Source of the DNA: Bifidobacterium bohemicum DSM 22767
GTDB lineage: Bacteria > Actinomycetota > Actinomycetes > Actinomycetales > Bifidobacteriaceae
Length of the DNA: 64,000 nucleotides
Assembly: GCF_000741525.1 (NCBI RefSeq)
Contig: NZ_JGYP01000001.1
Span: 496,001 to 560,000, forward strand
Reading direction: 5' to 3'
This document shows, in pieces, positions 6,988 through 15,400 of this stretch. The translations under genes and the position numbers were made by a program. How positions within the stretch are numbered: position 1 is the stretch's first letter; each line of letters begins with the position of its first letter. Under the pieces are notes generated by a model. That model was given only the letters and a program-made list of their open reading frames with translations. It had not been told where the DNA came from and did not search any database.

Positions 6988-8970
6988 TCATAGCGACGGG
7001 TCATCCTCCCTCAAAAGATCAGCGCAACGCCATATCACGGACAAGACCCGTCCGAGTTCGGACTGCTGGCTGACGCTTCGCCAAGCATCGGCGTAGGCCT
7101 CGCCCCACCGCTCAAGTTCCCCCGCAAGCTCAGCGCATTCATTTGTGCCGATGCCACCCTGCACTGCCCCTGTCTTGAGAGCCATCGCAGCACCGAAACG
7201 GTTGAGTAGAAGCTGGCCCTCAAGAGCGATCGCCAACGTCCGCATGAAGCCGGAGCGGTCACCCCTGGCCGCGGCAAGCGCGGATTGGCAACACATACCG
7301 GCCTGCTTTAATCTCTTTTGGCATTCATCAACGTTCGACAGACGTTCGGATTTACCGGCGAGCATCAGTTTTCTGGCTTGGAACACACTGAGCGCGTCAC
7401 CGGTCATCCCAGCATGACCACTATTATTGGTTCGTACGATATCGAACACTTCACGGTTCAACCCGCCATGACCATCATCGAGCTCAACATACTGCACCGC
7501 TTCATCCCAGCCAAAAGCCCGGCAACGCGATGCATCCGCCACGGCCGTGACGAACCCACCGGTCTCGTCGCCGAAAACCACATGCGAAATCATACGGTCC
7601 ATCTCGTCCCGTTCCACAGGAACACTCGGGTGCCACCCGGCTTGGGCTCCATAAGCCAACCCGATCATGGCCATCCGCGGATCATTGACATGACCGTAGT
7701 CCCCCCAATCGGTGACCATGAAGCCGGCCGCACCATATTTGATGCCGACCCGGGCCAGACGAGTTATGTTATTCCACGCATCGTCGACCCTCGGCAGAAG
7801 CGAGTTCCAACACCAGACCGCCGCACACACATACTGCCGCAGACCCGCGTCGGCCAGCAGCCTGACCTCCTCCTCACCCACTTCGGGCGAGTAAAGCCAG
7901 TTGAGCAGCATGGCGTCCTTCGGAAGAGAGGGCAGCATCCGAGGCATTTTGATCGCGATGTCGGCCCAAAGCATCGGCCGACGACCCTGCTCGGCCAGGT
8001 GGTTGCACAGTCTGGTGACGTAGTCCGCATACATTTGGGCTACGCCATGCTCCTTCGCATACCCGGCCGAACGCCCTTTGCCAAGATCGAAGGTCTCGTC
8101 GGCCCCGATGTTGAATTGCTTCGATCGGAACAACCCCATATACGAATCCATCAACGAGGTCGAGAATTCGAAGGCCTTCGGATCGGTGACGTTCAGCGTG
8201 TGGTGGAGCTGCCGCTCGATGAAGCTGAACATGCGGTCCGCATCCTGTGGAAACTCGCCCATATCGCGCAGCCCACGAGTACGAAGCTCCTGGTAAAGAT
8301 GGCCGAACGTGGACACCGATGGCACCAATTCGATGCCGCGCTCGGCGCAGTACGAATCCAGCTCCACGATCTGCTGGGACCTAAGCGCGTCGACGCCACG
8401 CCAGGTCTCACTGAGCCCGTCGAAGCGGAAGCTGTGCTCAATATACAGCTGCAACTGGTTGTACTGATAGAGGCACAGTTCGTCGACCCAATGTTTAAGC
8501 CATGCCATGGTAGGCACGCGACCACGAGTGACGTCAAGGTAATAGCTGCGGACCTTGTATTCCGGTTTGTTGCCGATCAAGACGACAGGCAACACCGGGC
8601 CGCATTGTCTGATGATCTGACGGAGCGCCTGCGCCCCGTTCCTGATCCCCTCCGAATCGCCGCCTCTGACGCTTATTCCTGTCTGGGCGATACCGAGCCG
8701 ATAAGCCTGAGCCCCCAAGGAGCCATCGATTTCGATCCTGATGAACGACCGCCAGCACTGCCCTTTCGCAACATCCCAGCGAATGCCTGTGACACGCTCG
8801 ATGTCATCCGCCAGCTGAGCGCCAAACAGACAACCAGGATCGCATTCGACGTCTCGTTCCACGATGGTGCCGGCGTAGGGCAAATGCATGGCCGCCCCCG
8901 AGAATTCAGCGGTTGAAGGAGCCGGGATAAGGTCGAAATGACGCTTTTGCGCACCTATTGAGTATTGCAA
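6988..8970 (-). CDS. Intracellular GH20 beta-N-acetylhexosaminidase
   Basis: A glycoside hydrolase family 20 enzyme of 660 residues that would remove terminal beta-linked GlcNAc (or GalNAc). The catalytic Asp-Glu pair is in NIGADETFDLGKG (D291-E292); the acetamido-assisted mechanism is known for this family. No signal peptide or anchor is present, so it acts on imported oligosaccharides. A TTG at 9006 is possible, but AAAGGAAC lies directly before the TTG at 8970, so that start is chosen. It is followed by the ROK GlcNAc-type kinase and preceded by a ROK regulator and an ABC transporter. Possible substrates are GlcNAc-bearing N-glycan antennae, chito-oligosaccharides or milk-type oligosaccharides. 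Confidence 0.87.
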   Translation of the reverse strand: MQYSIGAQKRHFDLIPAPSTAEFSGAAMHLPYAGTIVERDVECDPGCLFGAQLADDIERVTGIRWDVAKGQCWRSFIRIEIDGSLGAQAYRLGIAQTGISVRGGDSEGIRNGAQALRQIIRQCGPVLPVVLIGNKPEYKVRSYYLDVTRGRVPTMAWLKHWVDELCLYQYNQLQLYIEHSFRFDGLSETWRGVDALRSQQIVELDSYCAERGIELVPSVSTFGHLYQELRTRGLRDMGEFPQDADRMFSFIERQLHHTLNVTDPKAFEFSTSLMDSYMGLFRSKQFNIGADETFDLGKGRSAGYAKEHGVAQMYADYVTRLCNHLAEQGRRPMLWADIAIKMPRMLPSLPKDAMLLNWLYSPEVGEEEVRLLADAGLRQYVCAAVWCWNSLLPRVDDAWNNITRLARVGIKYGAAGFMVTDWGDYGHVNDPRMAMIGLAYGAQAGWHPSVPVERDEMDRMISHVVFGDETGGFVTAVADASRCRAFGWDEAVQYVELDDGHGGLNREVFDIVRTNNSGHAGMTGDALSVFQARKLMLAGKSERLSNVDECQKRLKQAGMCCQSALAAARGDRSGFMRTLAIALEGQLLLNRFGAAMALKTGAVQGGIGTNECAELAGELERWGEAYADAWRSVSQQSELGRVLSVIWRCADLLREDDPSL

Positions 8971-9013
8971 ATAAGTTCCTTTCAAAAACTCCAAAATGGG
9001 ATGCAACGACGTT

Positions 9014-10171
9014 TCACAACAGATTCAGCCGTCGACGCAGCACCGTCGCCACGGCCCCCAGCAAAGCCGTATCGCCTTGGAAACGCGAGTCCCTCACCTT
9101 CACCACGTCGATGAAACGGGAATGAACCAAATCATTGATGCACCGCTCGGTCGCCTGCCGAAAAGAAGAATCAACGAGGTTCTCAGGACCTGAGACCACC
9201 ACGTCGGTAACGCCAGTCATGGCCACCACCATTGCCAAAGCATTGCCAAGCACATGACCTGCATGAGTGATGATTTCGCAGCGTTTTTCCGGATGCTCGC
9301 TCATTTGCCGTTCAAGAGACGGCACCGCGATCAACGTCTCAAGGCATCCACGCTTGCCGCACAGACAGGGCAACCCTTCCGGATCGACAACCACATGCCC
9401 GATCTCGCCCGCCGTGTTATCCACGCCATGCACCACCTGGTCAGCAACCAGCAGACCAGCGCCAACCCCTTTGGCAATTTGCACATACATCATGCTTGGT
9501 GAACCATTCGCGAAACACCGTTCCGCGAACACCGCGCAATCGGCATCATTGGCGACGGATACGCCACAACCGAAATGCCGTTCGAGAAGCCCGACGATGT
9601 CCACGTTCTTCCACCCCAGATTCGGCGCATCCAAGACGACGCCATGTTCATCGACAAAACCGGGCGTGGCAACGCCTATGCCCAGCAACGGCGAACGATT
9701 GCTCTCCACAAGCACGCGGCACAACCCAATGACCTGATCGATCGAAAGCCCCCTGCCGGAAGGCAGCTCACGGCGTTCCCTGCACAAAATTCTGCCATCC
9801 AGATCGACGACCGCCCCCACGATCTCGTTCGTCTCCGAAAGATCGACTGCAATCACCGAAGCGGCCGATGGGTTGAACTCAAGCATCAGGGCAGGCTTAC
9901 CGGGCCGCGCAGAGCTCTTATATCCGCCCTCTGTCAGGTAGCCCTCATCCATCAGGTCCGCTACAACATCCGAAGTGGAGACCTTCGACAAGCCGGTGAT
10001 GGAAGCCAGCTCGGAACGGGAACGTTTTCGCCCTGAGTACATCGCCCTCAGGACAGCCGTACGATTACGGATTCTCACATCCGTGGGCGATGCAGCGGAA
10101 AGAAGATCGTTCGTGGTGCGATCGATGCGCCGCCCTCCCTTATCGAACCACCGCAACTTATCATCGACCAC
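9014..10171 (-). CDS. ROK-family transcriptional regulator
   Basis: A 385-residue regulator with an N-terminal winged helix (RSRSELASITGLSKVSTSDV then VADLMDEGYL) and a C-terminal ROK domain carrying EIGHVVV and the cysteines CLCGKRGC. It starts with GTG at 10171, preceded by GGAGGAG at good spacing. It is inside the operon, between the permease genes and the GH20 gene, so it probably senses the transported sugar or a breakdown product. It is similar in layout to the regulator at 4641-5750, suggesting two paralogous GlcNAc-type repressors in one island, an arrangement reported in other bifidobacteria for host-glycan genes. Confidence 0.86.
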   Translation of the reverse strand: MVDDKLRWFDKGGRRIDRTTNDLLSAASPTDVRIRNRTAVLRAMYSGRKRSRSELASITGLSKVSTSDVVADLMDEGYLTEGGYKSSARPGKPALMLEFNPSAASVIAVDLSETNEIVGAVVDLDGRILCRERRELPSGRGLSIDQVIGLCRVLVESNRSPLLGIGVATPGFVDEHGVVLDAPNLGWKNVDIVGLLERHFGCGVSVANDADCAVFAERCFANGSPSMMYVQIAKGVGAGLLVADQVVHGVDNTAGEIGHVVVDPEGLPCLCGKRGCLETLIAVPSLERQMSEHPEKRCEIITHAGHVLGNALAMVVAMTGVTDVVVSGPENLVDSSFRQATERCINDLVHSRFIDVVKVRDSRFQGDTALLGAVATVLRRRLNLL

Positions 10172-10252
10172 GCCTCACTCCTCCGCCCATCGACACCATT
10201 GAGCAATTCCCTTGTCGCACAACCTATACGCTTCACACAAGACCGGACACGG

Positions 10253-11146
10253 CTACTTTACCGCGCCAGCGGTCGAGCCCTTGGCGATATTGCGCTGCAC
10301 GATCATGAAGAAAACGACCACGGGCAAGGAGAACAGCACGGAAGCTGCCATCTGCCCGCCGAAGTCCGTACCCGCAGGAGTCGTGAAGCTCGAAAGCCAG
10401 ACGGGAAGCGTATACTTCGCCTGATCCCGCATGAAGGTGTATGCCGTGAGGTAATCGTTCCAGGCCGTGATGAAGGCGAACACCGAAGTCGAAACCACAC
10501 CGGGCGCCACCAACGGGAAAGTGATCTTCCGGAGAATCTGCCACTCGCTGGCTCCCTCGACCCTTGCCGATTCGAAGATATCGACAGGTATGGCGAGGAA
10601 GAAGCCGCGCATGTTCCAAATCGAGAACGGCAGCACCATGGCGATATAGGCAAGAATAAGACCGATATACCGATTGAGCAGTCCCATCTGGTTGAACACG
10701 ATGAACTGGGGAATCAACAATGCGGTGCCCGGCAGCATCTGCATCGCCAGAATCAGCACCATGATGACCCTACGGCCGCGGAAACGGTACAGCGTAAGGG
10801 CGGCGCACGCAAGGAACGCCAAGAATACCGAGATGATGATGGCCGAGAACGTGACGATCACCGAGTTCTCCAAGTTTTGCAGGAAGCTGGTCTGCATGAT
10901 CGCAGAATAAAAATTGACCAACGACCAGTGCTTGGGAATGAACGCCGGCGTAGTGGTCATAATCTCGTTGCGTGGCTTGAACGCGGTGACAGTCATCCAG
11001 TAGACCGGAAAAATCCACACGACGCAGAATATCAAGGCGATGACATTGGTGCCACATCGACGCCAACCGAAACGCCTGTGGGCGCCGGTCATTGCCGCAC
11101 CTGACTTCACATGCGCCCGCGACACGACATTCATGGTCTCGCTCAT
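10253..11146 (-). CDS. Sugar ABC transporter permease, MalG/CUT1 type
   Basis: A 297-residue inner-membrane permease with about six transmembrane helices. The EAA loop, which contacts the ATPase, is recognisable in the segment ESARVEGASEWQILRKITFP. The open frame extends far upstream, but the ATG at 11146 has GGGGAGGA in front and overlaps the preceding permease stop by 4 bp, so it is chosen. It pairs with the MalF-type subunit just upstream. No ATPase gene lies nearby; bifidobacteria commonly share one MsiK-type ATPase among such transporters. Confidence 0.9.
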   Translation of the reverse strand: MSETMNVVSRAHVKSGAAMTGAHRRFGWRRCGTNVIALIFCVVWIFPVYWMTVTAFKPRNEIMTTTPAFIPKHWSLVNFYSAIMQTSFLQNLENSVIVTFSAIIISVFLAFLACAALTLYRFRGRRVIMVLILAMQMLPGTALLIPQFIVFNQMGLLNRYIGLILAYIAMVLPFSIWNMRGFFLAIPVDIFESARVEGASEWQILRKITFPLVAPGVVSTSVFAFITAWNDYLTAYTFMRDQAKYTLPVWLSSFTTPAGTDFGGQMAASVLFSLPVVVFFMIVQRNIAKGSTAGAVK

Positions 11147-12111
11147 AGATCCTCCCCCGATTTCAAAAGATTGCGCACGTACACGCCGGTCAACGCCATG
11201 AGAATAATGACGGTAATCACCGATATGGCGGCGCCTTGGGCAATATCGAAGTTCACGAAGGCCTTCTTGTAAGTGAACACGCCGATTGTCGACGTGGTGC
11301 CATTGGGGCCGCCTTGGGACACCAGCCAGATTTGGTTGAACACATTGAAGTCCCAGATAATCGAAAGCATGGCAATCACCATGATGCTCGGTTTGATGAG
11401 CGGAACGACAATCTGCCAATATGTACGGATATGACCCGCTCCATCGATTTGCGCAGCCTCAAGACAGGACTGATCCAGCTGGGTGGTGGCGGCGTACAAC
11501 GTGATGGCGATATATGGCACAGCCTGCCAAATCACCAGCATCCAAATGCATAAGAAAGCAAGGGTCGTGTTATTCGACCAGGCCACGTTAAGCATGTTGC
11601 CAAAGACGTGCAGTTTGGTAAGCATCCAATTGACGATGCCATAGCCGGGCTGGAACAGCCACTTCCAAACCACCGAGGAAGCAACGTTGGGCATAGCCCA
11701 GGCAAAGATGAGCACGAAAGTGACTATATAGCGCATCACCGTGCCCAGCTTGGTCATCATCTGGGCTACAGCCATGCCGATGAGGAGGCTGCCTATCACC
11801 AGAGCCGCAGTGAATATGAACGTACGCAACAACGCCTTCCAGAACTCGATGTCCTTAAGTGCTACGACATATTGCGCGAATCCTTTGAACTTGAATGTCC
11901 CGGTGAAAAGCGAGGCCTGATTGAAATCGGTGAAAGACGTAACAATCAGGAACAGAATAGGCACAAGCACCAAAGCCAGAAGAATGACACCCGTAGGGGT
12001 CAACAGCATCGCCGCGAAACGCCCTTGGGAAAGTTTTTTGTTCGGTCTGCCCGCATCCAGCCGTCGAGGGGGTGCCTTGACATTCGATGGCCGTTGGCTT
12101 GGAGTCCGCAT
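11143..12111 (-). CDS. Sugar ABC transporter permease, MalF/CUT1 type
   Basis: A 322-residue permease with a basic, proline-rich cytoplasmic N-terminus (about 35 residues) followed by about six membrane helices. The EAA loop appears as LEAAQIDGAGHIRTYWQIVVP. The start at 12111 is chosen over an upstream ATG because a modest AGAGG lies in front. It sits 139 bp after the binding-protein gene and overlaps the MalG-type gene by 4 bp. With its neighbours it would import an oligosaccharide; the GH20 gene downstream points to a GlcNAc-containing one. Confidence 0.89.
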   Translation of the reverse strand: MRTPSQRPSNVKAPPRRLDAGRPNKKLSQGRFAAMLLTPTGVILLALVLVPILFLIVTSFTDFNQASLFTGTFKFKGFAQYVVALKDIEFWKALLRTFIFTAALVIGSLLIGMAVAQMMTKLGTVMRYIVTFVLIFAWAMPNVASSVVWKWLFQPGYGIVNWMLTKLHVFGNMLNVAWSNNTTLAFLCIWMLVIWQAVPYIAITLYAATTQLDQSCLEAAQIDGAGHIRTYWQIVVPLIKPSIMVIAMLSIIWDFNVFNQIWLVSQGGPNGTTSTIGVFTYKKAFVNFDIAQGAAISVITVIILMALTGVYVRNLLKSGEDL

Positions 12112-12250
12112 ATCAACCTCTTTTACGATACAATCATCATGATGTCCAAACGGTGAAAACGCTCTCGAAAACGCTTCCACCGGTTTTGTGGCGCAGCGGC
12201 CATTGGTGAACCGTCGCGCCACGACCACGTACTTTTCGGTTTTCAGTCCG
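12112..12250. promoter_or_regulatory. Gap with tandem GAAAACGCT repeats
   Basis: Between the binding protein and MalF-type genes, GAAAACGCT occurs at 12155-12163 and again at 12167-12175. The core AAAACGCTT of the second copy is shared with the LacI-type operators at 23266 and 27001. It may be a weak or secondary binding site; this is only a resemblance. Confidence 0.3.
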
Positions 12251-13555
12251 TCACTTCTTGTTCAGCACCTGTTCAACGTGCTGATCGAAGGTCTTGGCCG
12301 CATTTTCAACGGACGTATTGCCCGTGGCGATGCCCTCGACAAGCTCGTTGATGGACTTGTCGCCCTCGATGGTCGCCCACTGCGGCGAGGCCGGGGTGGA
12401 CTTGGAGATCTTGGCGGCCTCGAAGAAGCCCGTGTTTACCTGCTTGAAATCACTGGACTTCATGGCCTTGTCAAGTCCCTGAACGGAGTTAGGCAGCCAA
12501 CCGTCATGCCCGAAGACCCACTTCTGCTGAATCTCCTCACTGGAAGCGATCTTAAGCCATTTGACCGCCAGATCCTGATGCTGGCTCTTGACGGCCACCG
12601 CCCAATCGGAACCAGCGACCAAGCTCGGCTGGTTCTTGCCGAGGCGACCAGGAAGCGCAAATGTGCCCAGATCGTCATCGGTGATACTGGAATCGATTTT
12701 CTTGATTTGTGGAATCGCGGAGCTGTTGCCCAAGTAAGCGGCAGCCTTGCCTTGCGCCAGGAACTGATCCTGGACGGGGTCAACCTCCGTCGCGGTCTGA
12801 GAAGCCTTGTTCGAGTATTTGTTCTGGAAATCCTTCCAGGCCTTGAGCCCTTCAATGGACTTTTCACTCGAAGTCGTGCCCTTCCAGGTGTCCCCGTCTT
12901 TCTTGGCCAAATCACCACCTGCGTCCCAAACGAACTGCAATGCGGAGTACCAATACTGACCGGGCAGATAGAACGGAATAAAGTCGGGGTCGGAAGCGTG
13001 TTTGGTCGCGATGGTGTCGAGATCGGCGGTGAACTCGTCCCAGGTAGTCGGCGCCTTTTCGATTCCTGCATCCTTCCAGATTTTCTTGCTGTAGATAACG
13101 GCACGGGCGGCGCCGAATGCAGGTACACCATAAAGCTTGCCATCCACGGTCGCCGGCTCCTCAAGGCCACTGAGCCATTTACTGCCGCCATGCAGCTCAC
13201 TGGCATGGCTCGTCAGGTCCATCAGGCCGCCACTGCTTGCGAAGCCCATGACCTGGGTGTTGCCCATATCAATCACGTCTGGCGGAGTTGCGGTCGAGAG
13301 TGCGGTGGTTACCTTAGTTGTGATATTGTTCCACTGCTGCGTCTGAACTTTGACCTTCGCTCCGGTCCGCTTGGTAAATTCCTTATTGATGGCGTCCAAC
13401 GTCTCATTGGTGTAGTCGCCTTGCATCGCCCAAACCGTTAGCGTCTGATCCTTGGCATCTTCGACGGACTTGCTACCGGACGCTCCGCCACAAGCCCCAA
13501 GCAGCATGGCGACCGACAACGAAACGGCGGCAGACGCCAAAATCTTTTTCTTCAT
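12251..13555 (-). CDS. Sugar ABC transporter substrate-binding lipoprotein (first system)
   Basis: A 434-residue extracellular solute-binding protein of family 1. It begins MKKKILASAAVSLSVAMLL with a lipobox ending GAC, so the mature protein would be lipid-anchored at Cys about 22. The upstream ATG is passed over because AAGGAG precedes the ATG at 13555. It is the first gene of the operon SBP-MalF-MalG-ROK-GH20-kinase. The promoter at 13710-13737 gives a leader of about 150 nt. The ligand cannot be read from sequence; GlcNAc-type oligosaccharides are the contextual guess. Confidence 0.9.
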   Translation of the reverse strand: MKKKILASAAVSLSVAMLLGACGGASGSKSVEDAKDQTLTVWAMQGDYTNETLDAINKEFTKRTGAKVKVQTQQWNNITTKVTTALSTATPPDVIDMGNTQVMGFASSGGLMDLTSHASELHGGSKWLSGLEEPATVDGKLYGVPAFGAARAVIYSKKIWKDAGIEKAPTTWDEFTADLDTIATKHASDPDFIPFYLPGQYWYSALQFVWDAGGDLAKKDGDTWKGTTSSEKSIEGLKAWKDFQNKYSNKASQTATEVDPVQDQFLAQGKAAAYLGNSSAIPQIKKIDSSITDDDLGTFALPGRLGKNQPSLVAGSDWAVAVKSQHQDLAVKWLKIASSEEIQQKWVFGHDGWLPNSVQGLDKAMKSSDFKQVNTGFFEAAKISKSTPASPQWATIEGDKSINELVEGIATGNTSVENAAKTFDQHVEQVLNKK

Positions 13556-14055
13556 AGCCCACTCCTTCGAGGGTTTCATCACATCAAATCAATGAACGCG
13601 TATCGTCCAATACGCCAACGAGGAAAAATCGGAACCTTGATTCTTCCCGGGCTTCCGGCAGTAACGAAAAGACATTAAATACATCTAAATATTTAGTTTA
13701 CTTTCCTTACTTATAGAAGCTACGACCAGTATATCAATTTTCCTTGTAACCGCAAGTCGCTCGATACTGTACTTTCGCCGGACAGTGAAATCCGGTATGC
13801 AAAACACGGGAAGCCGTCGCCACTTCTTGTGATTTTATCCGGACAGTTCACAAATCCACTCCTCAGACGATTATCCGATAACGGTCGAACCGACGACCTC
13901 AGACACACCAAAGACACGAAGTCACCTGAAAATGGTAGCCTAAAACGGTTAAGTAGCAGGACGTTCTGCGCGGCTACCCCGTTTAGCGGTCGTGGGAAGA
14001 TTGGTGGCAGGAAGGGCTGCGAAACCAACGTTCTATATGAAGGGGGGACGGTGTC
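13556..14055. other. Divergent intergenic region (500 bp)
   Basis: It separates the leftward binding-protein operon from the rightward mannose isomerase gene. The leftward promoter is at 13710-13737. No strong promoter for the rightward gene was found, and no credible gene lies inside. Confidence 0.6.
13685..13737 (-). promoter_or_regulatory. Promoter and candidate operator for the first sugar operon
   Basis: On the minus strand TTGATA (13737-13732) and TATAAG (13715-13710) are spaced by 16 bp. A 12-bp perfect palindrome, CTAAATATTTAG (13685-13696), lies just past the expected transcription start. An AT-rich palindrome there fits repression by one of the ROK regulators. Confidence 0.55.
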
Positions 14056-15288
14056 ATGACGAATCCAAAGTATATGTTGGGCTCATTGTCAAACCGCGTG
14101 TTCATGGGGGCCGAGACATATGAACTGTTGGAGTTCGGCAAAGGCTTCCCGGCCGCGCAAGGCGGCTCCGGCTGGCTCGATGACGAAGGACGCATAGATC
14201 TGTCGCACGGTGTGCAGACGTGGATCACCGGGCGAATGACCCATGTCTATTCGATCGGCGCGATGCTGGGCTGGCCAGGCGCCGACAAGCTTGCGGATGC
14301 AGGGCTCAAGGGACTTACCGGGATTCTGCACGATGAGTCGAACGGCGGCTGGTATCCATCGATTCAGGCCGACGGCTCGCCGGAGCCCGGAAAAGTGTGC
14401 TACGCGCACGCCTTCGTCATTCTGGGGGCCTCTTCGGCGCTGCTCGCTAAACGTCCAGGGGCCAAAGAACTGTTGGATGAGGTGCTTGCAATCCACGACC
14501 GATATTTCTGGGATGACCAGACAGGCCTGGCCGTTGACACCTGGGACACCACTTTCAGCACCCTTGACGATTATCGCGGCATCAACGCCAACATGCACAC
14601 CACCGAGGCGTTCCTCGCCGTGGCTGACGCCACCGGAAACAATACATATCGAGAACGTGCCGGACGCATCATCGACCACGTCGTCCAATGGGCCAGAGGT
14701 AACCACTGGCGCATTCCCGAACACTTCGGCCCGGACTGGTCAATCGATCTTGAATACAACGCCGACAAGAAGGACGACCAATTCAAACCATACGGTGCAA
14801 CCCCGGGGCACGGCATCGAGTGGGCCAGACTCATCGTCCAGTGGGCGCTGAGTTCATTCGCCAACAAAGAGGGCACGTTACCCTATATCCACGCCGCAGA
14901 GCATCTGTTCAACCAGGCGGTGGCCGACGGTTGGAACAGGAACGGCACTTTGGGCATGGCCTACACCGTTGATTGGAACGGCGAGCCGGTGGTCACCGAT
15001 CGCATGCACTGGACGTTGGCCGAAGCCCTCAACACCAGCGCCACGCTCTACAAGGTCACAGGCAAGGAGGAATACCGCGAGCGGTATGCCGAGTTCGCCC
15101 AATACGTCGACGAACACCTGATTGACCACGACGGCGGTTCATGGTTCCACCAGCTCGACCAGGACAACAAGGTCATCGGCACCGTCTGGCCGGGCAAGTC
15201 GGACGTCTACCATGCCTTCCAATCCACGCTCGTGCCGTTCCTCGACCCTGCGGTCTCGATTGCCACCGCCGTCAGGAACGCGCAGTAA
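14056..15288 (+). CDS. AGE-family epimerase/isomerase, probable mannose isomerase
   Basis: A 410-residue (alpha/alpha)6-barrel protein of the N-acylglucosamine 2-epimerase superfamily, close to the YihS/mannose isomerase branch. Candidate catalytic histidines are visible in NMHTTEA (H181), PGHGIEW (H252), DRMHWTLAEAL (H318) and DVYHAF (H386). A G-run precedes the ATG. The family also includes sulfoquinovose isomerases and GlcNAc epimerases. Beside a GH38 alpha-mannosidase, a GH5_18-type beta-mannosidase and a fructokinase, mannose to fructose is the most sensible reaction. It would replace the need to phosphorylate mannose directly. It stands alone on the + strand and converges on a LacI-type gene. 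Confidence 0.83.
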   Translation: MTNPKYMLGSLSNRVFMGAETYELLEFGKGFPAAQGGSGWLDDEGRIDLSHGVQTWITGRMTHVYSIGAMLGWPGADKLADAGLKGLTGILHDESNGGWYPSIQADGSPEPGKVCYAHAFVILGASSALLAKRPGAKELLDEVLAIHDRYFWDDQTGLAVDTWDTTFSTLDDYRGINANMHTTEAFLAVADATGNNTYRERAGRIIDHVVQWARGNHWRIPEHFGPDWSIDLEYNADKKDDQFKPYGATPGHGIEWARLIVQWALSSFANKEGTLPYIHAAEHLFNQAVADGWNRNGTLGMAYTVDWNGEPVVTDRMHWTLAEALNTSATLYKVTGKEEYRERYAEFAQYVDEHLIDHDGGSWFHQLDQDNKVIGTVWPGKSDVYHAFQSTLVPFLDPAVSIATAVRNAQ

Positions 15289-15315
15289 GGTCGCCGTTCA
15301 ACAAACAACAGCAAC

Positions 15316-15388
15316 AAACATGCATTATTGTGCGGCTTCAGGGCATAAGACACCGGGTCACATAAAAGCGGCGCAATAATGCGTGTTT
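15316..15388. terminator. Long inverted repeat between convergent genes
   Basis: Arms at 15316-15333 and 15371-15388 pair over 18 positions in a + strand transcript, with two G-U pairs, around a 37-nt loop. On the minus strand the same two positions are mismatches. It lies between the mannose isomerase stop and the LacI-type stop, so a terminator for the isomerase is likely. There is no T-run. Confidence 0.45.
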
Positions 15389-15400
15389 CGATTCGCGGCA

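Noticed and set aside
7318..8916. A 532-codon open frame on the + strand
   Set aside because: It lies entirely antisense to the GH20 gene, has no recognisable domain, and its composition follows the third-position GC bias of the real gene.
12188..13441. A 417-codon + strand frame
   Set aside because: Antisense to the first binding-protein gene, which has a lipobox and a good ribosome site.
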